A stretch of 64,000 nucleotides of DNA, taken from the NCBI RefSeq assembly GCF_033473495.1, contig NC_088938.1:372001-436000 (forward strand). The letters run 5' to 3'. This document shows positions 51,952 through 62,786 of this stretch, in pieces. The position numbers were made by a program, and so were the translations under genes. The number at the start of each line of letters is the position of its first letter. The stretch's first letter is position 1. Below the pieces are notes generated by a model. That model was not told where the DNA came from, made no database searches, and saw only the letters and a list, made by a program, of their open reading frames with translations. This DNA is from Cercospora beticola. Lineage: Eukaryota > Ascomycota > Dothideomycetes > Mycosphaerellales > Mycosphaerellaceae.

Positions 51952-52944
51952 TCATTTCCGTCGATTGAATATCCTCCTCCCGAGACTACCCACACAACGA
52001 CAACTGCGTTGCCATGTCTTTCCCGCCTGATGGGCAAACTTGTGCATCCACTTGCCCAGCATTGGCACCAATGACCTCTTCAATGCCTTGCAAGCCTCAT
52101 ACACCCAGAATGGAAGCACAAAACCCGCTATCCCCACCATAATCACAGGCCAAACCAGGAGAACAACAACGCAGAACACTGCTTTCAGGACTGCTTCCAG
52201 CGGATTCGCTTTCATCAATCTCCACACTTCATCGTGCCATTTCTCCTTCACGAATACAACCTCGTATTTCGTCACCTGGTGCGGACAGATATTATTCTTT
52301 TCTAGAAATTCTTTATCCAATATTTTCCATGCCCGACGGGCGTTCCCGAGACAGAACGATGAGCAGTCCAATTGTCCTCTACGAAGCGGAAAAGTGTGTT
52401 TCGGCGGGGTAGGGAATGGGATCTGTTTGGCCATTTCATCCTTGTCTAAGTGAATCCTCGAAGGGTGAAGTATGATTTTCTCGTGATTGCATGTGAAGGG
52501 CACGATCATGGTGCATCGGATGTCATAGCTTATGTCATGCTGCGTATCTATGTCGCAGTGCTTGTCGTGTAGATCGAGGAAAGCTGGACGATTTTGAGGC
52601 CATTTGGCGAGAGGTTTGTAGGGCCTTTTGAGAGCTCTGAGAGTTTTGTGGACTTGTAGTGGCGTGGTGTGGAAGAGGTTATGATATGCTTTGGGATTGA
52701 GCCTCTTGTATGAGTCCTTGATGAGAATATGCTGAAGACGTCCATTGCGTTCGGAGATTGTTGGAGGGTGTAATTTTATGTATTCGTCCAGGATCAGCAA
52801 TCGGATCTCTGCTGGTAGCTTTTGAAGATTCTCGCGGAGCCGCTTTTGTTCTTCCTTGATTTTTGCTTGAGCCAGCTTCGCCTCATGGATATGTTTGGGT
52901 GACACATCGCGTACGCGACAATGAAGTACATCCAGGTTCAGCAT
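51952..52944 (-). CDS. Hypothetical protein: F-box-like N-terminus and C-terminal membrane helices, paralogue 1
   Basis: 330 aa, single exon, ATG start. A charged helix (about 18-40) leads into LQKLPAEIRLLILDEYI, which resembles the LPxEIRxxI pattern of fungal F-box-like domains. The middle is basic and His-rich. At about 255-285 there is a strong hydrophobic stretch (AVFCVVVLLVWPVIMVGIAG), followed by amphipathic helices and a basic tail. The neighbour at 53279-54412 has the same order. The function is unknown; an ubiquitin-ligase adaptor anchored in a membrane is one speculative reading. Confidence 0.6.
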   Translation of the reverse strand: MLNLDVLHCRVRDVSPKHIHEAKLAQAKIKEEQKRLRENLQKLPAEIRLLILDEYIKLHPPTISERNGRLQHILIKDSYKRLNPKAYHNLFHTTPLQVHKTLRALKRPYKPLAKWPQNRPAFLDLHDKHCDIDTQHDISYDIRCTMIVPFTCNHEKIILHPSRIHLDKDEMAKQIPFPTPPKHTFPLRRGQLDCSSFCLGNARRAWKILDKEFLEKNNICPHQVTKYEVVFVKEKWHDEVWRLMKANPLEAVLKAVFCVVVLLVWPVIMVGIAGFVLPFWVYEACKALKRSLVPMLGKWMHKFAHQAGKTWQRSCRCVGSLGRRIFNRRK

Positions 52945-53278
52945 TGTTCAGAAACATGAGTTGTTGTTAAGCTGAATGCCTCCGCGACAGTTGTTGATAT
53001 CGAGCTTTGTCCGCGAACAGCCGGAAACTTTGGAGCTTCAGAAAGTGTACCAACCACGACCAAGCAAATGCAGCTGATGCTTTGATGTTTTGCAGAAAAT
53101 TGCAGTGACCGCGATGACTGTCACATTGCAACAGTCATCATACTTGCATGCGGGTCACTCTCTATGTCGCAACAGCAAGAATCGGCGGCAGGACCACAAG
53201 TGTCGCCATGATCGTTGCCGCAATTCGCAGAGTCGACTCGATCGCTGTCTGAATCCTTGCCGTGGCCGTGACCATCCT
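52945..53278. other. Intergenic, 334 bp
   Basis: Spacer between the two paralogues, both on the minus strand. No gene is seen. Confidence 0.5.
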
Positions 53279-54412
53279 TTACTGTCGTCCCAAGCGATCA
53301 TGAGTCACTCGCCAAATCGCAAAAACACAAATAAACGGCAGAACGACCGCTGTTGCCACGCACAATCCCACAGCTGTCAGAGTGGACTCAATCGCAGTCT
53401 TCACCTTCACCACGACCGAGTACGCAGCATAACAGGCGCGACCCAACCACGTTTGCCGTTCGACCCAGTTTCCAAAAGCGAGCAAACTCCAAATGACCGG
53501 CTTCAAGAGAACAGCCAACACTCCGACAGGAATGACAACGAGCACCACTCGCAACCACCACGCCCGCTCACTCGGAGACTCATTATGCATGGTCTGAAAC
53601 ATAGTGCGCATTTGCGGCACAGTATGTATCGAAAACCAGGAGGCAATGAGAGGCACGTAAACCAGGTGAAGCAGCCAATTCTTAGGGCTGGTGAAGTACC
53701 TGATCGTATACCAAATATGGTATCCAAAGCAAGCTTTCGACTCGCAACTGTGCTTCATCAAAATCTCCAACTGAAGATTTTCAAACGGGAGATCCCAACG
53801 TCGTGCGACGTCACTCAAGATCTCCGGAATGTACTTCAACAACTCCGGATTCGTGCGACGACAGGGACAGACTCTTGAGGAGCAAGCGGGGCCTGGTGCA
53901 AAGTGTTGAATCGGAGTCTCGTCGCCGTCGTAGGTGATACGGGATTCCCTGAGACAAGTTGTGTGCAAAACCCACTGGAACTTCACGCGAAGAACTGATC
54001 GCCGACTTCGTCCGCGAAGCTTGTCATGGGCGCTCAGAAAAAGAGTCTTGTTCGGAATCAGGGAGCGGTAAAGCCTGTCATCCTGTAGCACGCCCCAGTT
54101 GTTCCTTCTTCTATGGCGCACGAAATGTAGCCAGTCTTCTGCCCTTTGGCGGTCCAATTCCCGATCGACGAGTAATGGAGCGGCACTGTACAGGACCGTC
54201 ACATGCTTGTTGGATGCACCGTGACATATGTCTTCGTCGAGGAGGTCGTGCTGCATCCTGCCGGCTTGGTTGAGTCTGACGGGATCGGAAGCGATGAATT
54301 GCTCCATGATGCATAAGTTCAACTCGAACGGGAGGTGAGGTGGTAGCCCTTGCAGCTTCTGATAGAACTTGCGCCTAAGACCCATGGAGCTGAGCTTGCC
54401 TTGTTGGCACAT
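53279..54412 (-). CDS. Hypothetical protein: F-box-like N-terminus and C-terminal membrane helices, paralogue 2
   Basis: 377 aa from the ATG at 54412; the frame is open further upstream but only from a GTG codon. LQGLPPHLPFELNLCIMEQF near the N-terminus corresponds to LQKLPAEIRLLILDEYI in paralogue 1. The middle has a Cys-rich CSSRVCPCRR. The C-terminal third carries about three hydrophobic segments (LVYVPLIASWFSI, VVLVVIPVGVLAVLLKPVIW, VGLCVATAVVLPFICVF). It is less similar to paralogue 1 in sequence than in layout. The function is unknown. Confidence 0.6.
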   Translation of the reverse strand: MCQQGKLSSMGLRRKFYQKLQGLPPHLPFELNLCIMEQFIASDPVRLNQAGRMQHDLLDEDICHGASNKHVTVLYSAAPLLVDRELDRQRAEDWLHFVRHRRRNNWGVLQDDRLYRSLIPNKTLFLSAHDKLRGRSRRSVLRVKFQWVLHTTCLRESRITYDGDETPIQHFAPGPACSSRVCPCRRTNPELLKYIPEILSDVARRWDLPFENLQLEILMKHSCESKACFGYHIWYTIRYFTSPKNWLLHLVYVPLIASWFSIHTVPQMRTMFQTMHNESPSERAWWLRVVLVVIPVGVLAVLLKPVIWSLLAFGNWVERQTWLGRACYAAYSVVVKVKTAIESTLTAVGLCVATAVVLPFICVFAIWRVTHDRLGRQ

Positions 54413-55589
54413 CTTGATTGCAGAGAGCGGAGATAGTGTCGTGCGGTGTGGGAAGTATGCTCGTGCCGGCGCTCTGGAATCGCTAGAAAGCGCTCCTGTT
54501 AAAATAGTCCGTGATCGCGGCGTGGAGTATAGGCTTCCAAGACGAGCTTTTGACACGTAAAAATATTCTGCCTCACTTCTCGACCCAGCGCTCTGAAAAT
54601 CGATCGAGGAAGTTCATGTCACAGTATTCCATGACCACTCCGTGGAAGACATACCTCGAAGGCGAGCTTCTGATTCGAGAATATTTTGCCTCACTTCTCC
54701 ACCCACCGGTTCTTGAATTTAACATTCTGCCGCTACCAGACAGGCTCTGCTTTTCGATCCTTGTGAGGGATTCCCGCAAGGCACTACCAGTGGGCCGCGC
54801 TGATGAATGAGATTCAGAGAGTGCACAGCTGGCACGATTGGGACGCAAGATATCGTGTCTGGACGCATGCCAACGATACTGGCTCTGGCTTTGAGCGCTC
54901 AGAGGAACAGACGTTGGCGGGATTTGCAGAGACTCAGCTTGAGTGACAGCGATGCGATCACTTTCGCAGGATATTTCCAGCCGTCCCGTCGGATCGCTTC
55001 AGGCATATCTTGGTCGGTTGATCGGATGACAAGAAGCATGACTGCCAGGTGGTCGGTAACTTTCGCCGTTCTTCATGTCAGCTGCCTCTACTGGCTGTTG
55101 CATGCCGCTTGTATGGTTCATGGTAGACTCTCTTCCGGAATTCGTAGATCTGGTAACGTGGTTCTGCAAAGCTTGTCAGCAGAGCCTGAGGCGTTGTTGT
55201 CAACGATCGATGGATGCAGCCCCTAAGCACAGACCAAGAATCTAACTTCGCGAAATCAGTAAATATTTCATCTCCTGCCATCACCTCATCCCAACATCAT
55301 CAGTCAAAAAGAACTACTGCCCACCCAAGTCAGCCAAGCTCACCTACCACCCACCACAACAAATTCAAGCCTCACGCTCGTCACTCAGCGAATCCAACCA
55401 GCACTAAGCGAAGTCAGCTCCAGATCCACCAGGGGCACAGAACATCACGGCCAAAGAACAGGCCAACGGAGCGCGTGCTGACCATCAACCCCGGCGCCAA
55501 GCAGTAGTCAACGCCCAGGTTGGCCAGCAACACGGGCATCTCGTCAGGAGGACCGGGCGCGATTGACCACGGCCCAGAGAATTAAAAGG
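54413..55589. other. Intergenic, 1.18 kb, with a local duplication
   Basis: About 60 bp at 54538-54597 recur imperfectly at 54658-54717; both contain CGAGCTT and GCCTCACTTCTC at matching places. The first copy is just upstream of paralogue 2. No gene is supported in the rest. Confidence 0.4.
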
Positions 55590-55772
55590 ATGCTCGCCAG
55601 AAGGGCCTGGCTGGCCAGACTTGAAGCAGAGTCGAAGTCGCAGGAGGAGAGTGAGGCTACGAGAGTTGAGGAGGCTCGGCTGGCCAGACTCGAAGCGTCG
55701 AAGGCTGCCAAGGCATCGCAGGAGTATGAGCTGGCGGAAAAGTTCGGAGGGCTGAAGATGGAGAAGAAGTGA
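55590..55772 (+). CDS. Short helical ORF, uncertain
   Basis: 60 codons from the ATG at 55590 (MLARRAWLARLEAESKSQ). An internal repeat, (W/R)LARLEAxSK, occurs twice and suggests a coiled coil; the end is EYELAEKFGGLKMEKK. The frame is open upstream to about 55482 without an ATG, so an upstream exon is possible. The composition is protein-like, but nothing else supports it. Confidence 0.3.
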   Translation: MLARRAWLARLEAESKSQEESEATRVEEARLARLEASKAAKASQEYELAEKFGGLKMEKK

Positions 55773-56156
55773 GCGTCGGGTGAAGTGGTTTACGTGAGGC
55801 ATGCTCTCACTCGAGAAGTCTTGGTTGCTGTTCGTATCTCCAGTTTTGTGTGAGGAGTCAAGCCGCTGTTACTGACAATCGCTTGCGAGAGGCGACTAGC
55901 TGAGAATGGAGAATATAGCCCTCGTGGAGAAGTGATGGGAGTACCTCCGTATGTGATGGGGAAGTACACGCGTGTTCCATTCGCGCTTTCGAAAAATGCC
56001 GGCTTTGCGTTCGTGTTTCTGTTCTCCGAGTATGCTGGATGCCGTCGTGGCTGCAGATGGCTGGAGGAAGGAGAGTGACCTGCTATCGGAGAGTCAGTAA
56101 TCTTGGCGTTAGTGTAGTCGGCTCACTTGAAATAAAACATGTCTTCATTGCATCCT
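55773..56156. other. Intergenic, 384 bp
   Basis: I see nothing coding here. Confidence 0.5.
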
Positions 56157-57169
56157 CTAATCTCTCTTCCCAATACCATATCCATACCCATTCCCCACCC
56201 CAGCAATTCCATAACCTCCCAATCCACTTCCCAAACCGCCTCGTTCAATCCCACTCGTCCTCTCCCTCCCATGATTCTTCAACCTCCTCGGCAATTCAAT
56301 CCCTCTAAAATACGACACACAAATCGCCGCCGTCGCCAAAGCCGTCAAAAAGCAATAAACCACCGTACTAAACGTCAAATGCCCACCCACACCCGTCCAC
56401 CCACTCGGCAGCAAAGTATTCGGGTACCACCTCACACTAAATTGCAACGGCAAAGGATCCCCAATCACAATCCTACTCGGCGGATCGCGTGAAATACTAT
56501 ACGCCGTCGCAGCGGCAATCGTCCCGGGCGCAACATTCTTCGGCGCAGCATGCACCAAAACATTCAAATGCGTCGCGACATGCAAATGACTCAACTGTAG
56601 CGTCCCCGCAAGAGCAACAATCATCGGCGTGTAAATTTCGCTTAGGCTGCCTTGTCCTTCTGTATTATCCTTTGTGCTCTTTTCAAAGTCTTCTTTCAGG
56701 ACGGAAGGTGCGAGAGGTTTGGTGGGGATGCGGCAGGTGAGGGGCACATCGTTGTGGACGTAGTATTCGAGGAGGTGGAAGAAGGGGTCGTCGATGAAGT
56801 CGATGGTGCAGTTGATGTCGCGTTCTACGCCGAAGATGAGTTCGAGGGGTCGGCCGGTTTCGTTGCAGGTGAAGGCGGGGATGTAGACGAGTTGGTTGTT
56901 TTCGTCGGTGATGTGTTCGCCTGTTTCACTGTGACATGGAGGATGAGGATGTCAGTATATGTGGGATGTCTTAGCAGCCGAAGCAAGGGAGATATGAGAT
57001 CGGGAAGCATGTACACTGTGCGATTCAAGCATGTGACGGGAATCTTGTCGCCAACTTTGTAGATTCTTTCGCCGACCAGCGGCTGCTGCGAATTGGATGC
57101 TGCTGCGGCGAGAGATGTATAGAAGGCCAATGCCAGCCGCAAGAGCAGCGATATTCGAGCGGAAATCAT
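56157..57169 (-). CDS. Secretory-pathway type I membrane protein, hypothetical
   Basis: Exons 57015-57169 and 56157-56928; 308 aa. The N-terminal signal peptide is clear (MISARISLLLRLALAFYTSL, then AAA). After the 86-nt intron (NRT-V-ETGEHITDEN) there is a lumenal domain with cysteines and N-glycosylation sequons (CNETGRP, INCTIDF). A single C-terminal membrane helix follows (STVVYCFLTALATAAICVSY), then a short Arg-rich and Gly/Tyr-rich tail. This is the layout of an ER or Golgi type I protein. I do not recognise the family. Confidence 0.7.
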
Positions 57170-58224
57170 GGTGGATGTGTGTATACAACAGAGCAGAAGC
57201 TGGCCACGTTGTCGATGTTTGAGGGTCTGCAGCTGCCATCAGGGGAGCGGAGCTGGTGCCGACCCCTGCAATTGTCGTCTATTTCTGGCTCTCCTTCACT
57301 TCGCAACTTCATCTCTTTCACACCACCCACAGCCCCGTTCACAATCGAATGATAATCTGTATCAAGCAGACTTCCAGCCAGTGTCGCAATTGCGTGCTCG
57401 TCATCTTGGCGTCCATAATCTGTGACGATCTTCCATTGGACCATCGGAGCTGCAAGCTCATGCACCCAGCCTCAGCCTTGTGACGATGCACAACGGCTGG
57501 CCGCCAGCTTTGCGGACATTCTTGCCAGTGAGACTGGGAAACAATGGAGCATATCTCGCATGTATTTGATGATACAGTGAGCAAACGCTATGTCAAAGTT
57601 GGATGGCTCCAAGCGACCGAGGAATGCCTGGACTATATCTCGACCATCATGGCGAGATGTCCTTTGCTAGTGAGAGGTGCTGATCTAACCTGCGCCTTTT
57701 GCTTAGCGAAAGGCTGAAAGGTCAGTACTTTGCGCCACAAGTTGAACTCACGTCGCGTTGTTGAAGCAGAACCGAGAGGTCCGCCCTTGATGCTGAGCGT
57801 CGCCTATGCCCATGCATCGCGGTGATACTGGTCATATTTCTTTTCAACCTCTTGCTGGCAATGATTGACGTCGGCCGACTAACGACCTTTCGACGTCCGA
57901 TTGATGGGATTGGCACGGTTTGGTGCGACTAGACCAAGTTCATGGCTGATCAAATTGGTCCCATCGAAATCAGAGACGCAGACTCATTTTGGTGGCTCGA
58001 TTTACTTGAGTTCGGTATTCTGTGACTGCGACGGCACTGATCCATGGCGAAAAGCTGATTCTTTCGATATGGTCTAAATTCGGAGTTGACTGGTCAATCT
58101 AAAGCACTTCGCCACTGCGCTTTGGTTCCTGCAAGCCACATTTGGGGGATCGTCTTGAGCACGGCACGGCACGTGCAAGAGGTCAAGACATAGCCAGCGC
58201 ACGAAGCCTCCCTTTGATGAATGC
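57170..58224. other. Divergent intergenic region, 1.06 kb
   Basis: This lies between the type I membrane protein (minus) and the large membrane glycoprotein (plus). The ORFs are short and unconvincing. Confidence 0.5.
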
Positions 58225-60745
58225 ATGCCTCTTCTTCCTTATGTAGCTCACTGCTGCACTTCCTCCTCAGACATACACCGACTGCCAGATCGACAATATG
58301 ACACTCTCCCGGTACTTTGCCTCCACGCCCAGGAGTTCCCCTATCGACAAATTCACTGGCGAGCACCCACTTTCATGATAAGCTTTTTGATAATTGGCAT
58401 TGCATTTGCAATTGGGCACCATGCGTTCTACCGATCACTACAGAACACGGAGGTCCGGTCGGCGCCGTATCAATTTGCAGGATGGCAGATCACACCACAG
58501 CAGCTGAACACGGCGGGTGGAACGGCATTCGCTTTCGCTGTGAAAGCAAGCCTGGTGCTGGCGATTTCGACGGCTTATGTTCAGCTGTTTTTCCGGGCGA
58601 TCACCAAGGTTAGCCACAGTATGGCGTGTATCGACAGCTGGTTTTCTGGATTAGGCGACATAACTGCACTCTTTGGCTTGACAACTTTCTGGACGCACCC
58701 CGTACTAGCTACTATTGCTATGACTACATGGTATGTACATAATTGAAGACTATCGCCCCTTAGAGGCTGAGCAGTATAGGCTTCTTCCAATCGCGGCCAT
58801 TGTCGCACCAGCGACGCTCTCTGTCAGTTTTGATCACTTGCCACCTGTTGAGGAATCCCACTTCGTCCCTGTGCCTGCTTTCGCAAGCTTAAAATTTGCC
58901 GACCCCTATTCGCAGGGCGGCTATAAATCGAGCTTCGAAGTTACCAGAACAGTACAAGCTACAGCTGCCGCTGGCTCAATTCTTCCAATTCCGGCCCCTG
59001 CAGTGAATGCTTCCTGGGTTGCTACTATGCCAGCTCCAAGGTTAGCTTGCGATAATGTCGACGACACAATTCTGAATGCCATCAAAGACAACCTTGCAGT
59101 CATGTTGGCACCTTTTGTGAGATCAACGTACGATCCGACCGATCCCGATTACTCGGGTGACGGGTGGGAGGCGACGGTATTTGCAGAAAATATGCTCAAC
59201 TATATGTCCTGGAGTGCTACTAGCAACAAAGACATTCGGGCCTATTCAGAGATGCCGCCTCTCGATATCTATGACCCAGCTGAGTTTGCCGCTGTAGGCC
59301 GGCCAACAGCATCTCAGTTCGCGGCAATCGCACTGCAAATTGGATTCGACAGGCCCATCAACATTTTCCAGGACCTGTTATACGTAGCTTCCCTGCCCCG
59401 TCTGGTGGACACTTGGCAAAACGTGCCTGATGCTTTCTACGCCTTTATCAAAGGTTGGAATGCCTCTACGGCAGACGGAGCGCGCAAAGCTATGGACTGG
59501 GCATTCGAGGAAGCGTCAGTTGTGCGCTGCAAGCTCGTGCCATCAGAGTATACTCTCAGCTTCTCATACGACGGACCAGCACAAGAACAAAAAATAGAGA
59601 TTCTCCATGTCATAGATGTCGAGATGGACCTTCACCGTCAGTGGCCAATGGTTGCCACCGGAACTGCTGATCCTGGATGTCTGTATCTCGTCGATCGCGA
59701 CTCTATTGTCGCTGCCGAAGGCAAGAATCCGTCCGAATGCCAAATTGATGATGAAATTCTACTTCGACAATCATACCGGGCTATGATGGACAGTTTTGCG
59801 AAGCTCACAGTGGGAGCGATGAACCCCAAAGGCGTGGAAGAGGGAACCGCGATACTTGCAAGCCCAAGCTCAATGCTGCCGAATCGGTCGGATTCCACCT
59901 TTGGACATTATCAGTACAAAACCCAAGTACTGGGCACCTCATTGGCAGACAGTATAGAGCTAAAATTGTTGGATCAGACCGTCGTGGGAGCAGAAGACTT
60001 GATTGAAGCTTACACGGCCTATGACGCGCCGAACTTGAACGGCCGTGAATATGCGACCGTCCTAGATGAGGCCTACAGTTTACTTCGACCAGCATCGCAG
60101 ACTGCTCCTCGCAAACACTTGAAGGACATGATTGAAGAACTTTTCTTCAATGTCTCGATATCGATGGCCAGCTCCACTATGTTCAGGTAGGTAGGATCAC
60201 TCGCTCCCTAACTTTTGCCGTACTGAGTCATGTCTCGTAGGTATAACATAACAGCCCCAAATGCACCGGGAAACGTCACAGTAACTATCAACAGAATGGG
60301 TAATGTCTACTCATATTCGGCAGAAAAACTTTGGCTTGCGTACGGTCTAGCCATAAGCATCGCAATCATCAGCGTGGCTATCGGGCTCCTGGCAATTTTT
60401 AGATCAGGCGCCTCATTTACTCTGAACTTTTCCACGATCGTTAGAGCGACGAGGACTGCAGATGTCAGTATTGAGATGGACGAGCAAAGCCTCCCTGGGA
60501 AAGATCCCCTTCCCAAATCCTGGAAGCGAGCCAGGTTCACAATACAGCCCGTTGCTGCATACCAGGTCAACAATCTGAAATCAGGGCCATACGCTTCAGT
60601 CAATCAGAATGACGATAGACCACCCCAAGCAGAAGATCAGCTGAGTCCAGAACTACGGTTCGACAAGAGACCTGGAGGCAATGCTCTCGAGAGAGCCGAA
60701 GAGCGACGGTCGCCTCGACCGGGTGCACGCGAGGACAACGAATGA
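58225..60745 (+). CDS. Large fungal membrane glycoprotein, hypothetical
   Basis: Exons 58225-58730, 58780-60186 and 60241-60745; 805 aa with consistent phases. N-terminal helices (MISFLIIGIAFAIGHHAFY, AFAVKASLVLAISTAYVQLF, then LLPIAAIVAPATLSV across the first intron) precede an extracellular domain of about 450 residues with sequons (VNASW, WNAST, NVSIS, NVTVT). The last helix is LAYGLAISIAIISVAIGLLA, followed by a polar cytosolic tail. This three-plus-one layout is known from many ascomycete proteins of unknown function. The start is the first ATG in frame, and a later one is possible. Confidence 0.75.
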
Positions 60746-61730
60746 ACACTATGCCGGTCTACGCAGGCGGACCGAAGCAATCGATACGAGTCATATATCT
60801 GACCGAAGTAATCATATGCTATCACCGTTTTCTTACCTCGATACCACTCAGACTGTGCCGCATTGGCCTCTCCGAGCCATTTCTGTATTTTGAATTCATT
60901 ATTAACAATGCGCATGGGAAGAGCCGACATATCCACCTCTAATTGGACTGATAGGCGCAACTGCAACGCAGGGCGCTGCTCCAATTGCTGTCGATCGCTT
61001 TGGGAATAGGATCGGGGGATTGAGTGTCCCATAGCACTGACGAGATTTCTGCACGGATCATGCTCGGTATGGAAGTTGCTTCAAATTCTCCCTGTTGTCG
61101 CGAAATGTATACTGGAGACAGCACTACGCTCTGTGACACTGATGGCAGAGCTTCTTGATGCTGGGTTCATAGGCAGATTTAAAGTTGCGACGGCCGGCGA
61201 CGACACTGTGTTGAACGACGAAGAAGCCCTTTACTTGTGAAGCAATGAGCCGTCTCCAGGCAAAGTGAGACAAGCAGGATGGTGCACGCTGGAGACATGT
61301 GCTGGCTTGTTGAGAGTTTCACTAGATTCTGATGCGATCTGCCCACGATGTTAGCCTGCAATTTTGAGTCTCCTATACCGTTCTGTTGCGTCCCAATGTT
61401 CGCCCCCTTCCTTCGAAAATTGGCTGACTGGCATGTCCGATATCTATGAAAAAGTACAGGGACAAGTTGCATCATATCTTGCCAGAATGAGCTAGCAACT
61501 CTTCATTACCAATTATCCAAAACGATGCCTATATCAAGCGAACGCCGCCGGTTGCTGCTCAGTCGCGCAATCACAGCATATCGAAATGCTCCAGCACAAA
61601 CTCCAGACTCCTCATAAACGCGAAGTCGGTATCCCATCGTGTTTGTCCCATACCCCATCATCCTCGAAAACGCCCTATTTGCAGAATTTCCCTCGCTGTA
61701 CAAGCTCATCAACAAAACCCTTCGCCCATG
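60746..61730. other. Convergent intergenic region, 985 bp
   Basis: This lies between the 3' ends of the membrane glycoprotein and SAP30. I see no gene. Confidence 0.5.
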
Positions 61731-62395
61731 TCACGACTTCTTCACAGCATTCGGCGCAGACCGCATCCGAAAAGCTTTATCTGTACCATTCACGTCAGCA
61801 CATGCTACCACTTTCCCTCCTTTTGCGTTATGCGTCATGGAACTCACCTTTATTCTGCACCTTATAAACCATCTCCGCCACAACATCCATCTCATTCACC
61901 GCAGCCCCATTAAAATTCTTCCTCACAGCCAACGCCAACTGCTCTTTCGAGACCCTCCTCTTTTCCTTTTTCCGCGCCATCGTAGGCGATTGTCGTCCGA
62001 TTCCAGGATTCGTGAGCAGAGCTTGTCGATATGGAGATGTGAAAGCCGCGGGAGAGGAGAGGTTGTGTGCGACGCGGTAGGTGTCGAGGAGGTTGAGGGG
62101 GGCTTTGTCCCATTGCATCTGTGCCGGGAGAAATTTGTCAGTGACTGTCTTCGGGTATGAGGACCATATGTATCTCCTCGCTCCCTTTTTCACGACTTAC
62201 TCCCGCTCCTTGCTGTGGTTGTGTCAAGGCGTCCGGATAGTCGTATATTTTTGGCATATCTCCATATTTCACAATTCCGTTCTGATGTGGTTGCTGGCCA
62301 TTTTTTTTACTGGCTCGGGCGTGTGCTGCCGCGGCGATTTGGCGTTCTCGCACGGAAGAGCTCTCGTTTCGCGCGTCGTGTGACTTTGGCGGCAT
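61731..62395 (-). CDS. SAP30: Sin3-histone deacetylase complex subunit Sap30
   Basis: Exons 62201-62395, 61848-62118 and 61731-61780; 171 aa with consistent phases. After a polar Ala/Ser/Gln-rich N-terminus comes the Sap30 Sin3-binding domain: LLDTYRVAHNLSSPAAFTSP, GIGRQSPT, KEQLALAVRKNFNG, and VAEMVYKVQNKDKAFRMR across the last intron. Sap30 stabilises the Sin3/Rpd3 corepressor complex. The length is short, as in other fungi where the domain forms most of the protein. The ATG at 62395 (MPPKSHDAR) is the start of the conserved N-terminus. Confidence 0.9.
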
Positions 62396-62786
62396 CGTGT
62401 GATCTTTTTGCTGTTGTATACGCGATCGGCTATGAGGATATGCTGTGTACCGCGTGCAATATGGAGGAGCTCCTGACGGGCATGGCTGGCGAGCGAAGAA
62501 TCGTGGTGGTAAGTGGACAATGGCGTCGCGAAGGAGAATCACGCTCACTGCGAAGCTACGAAGCTAGAGACACGCGCGACCCGTGTGCGCTGACGTCGTT
62601 AAGGGTCTGATGCAGTCTAATTTGAGCTTAGCGCAACGGCTGTTGCCAAGAGCCACCTCCGACCTCCTCCTGTTTCTCCGTTTCTACAATCGAAATACCA
62701 TTCGACGCAACGAACTGCCAGATCAAACAATGTTACCCAGGCCCGAAGATAGTATCCAGCCTTCGAAGGCGGCATGACACGGTCGC
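62396..62786. other. Intergenic, 391 bp
   Basis: This is the promoter side of SAP30 and the 3' side of the nitrilase-like gene. No gene is seen. Confidence 0.5.
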
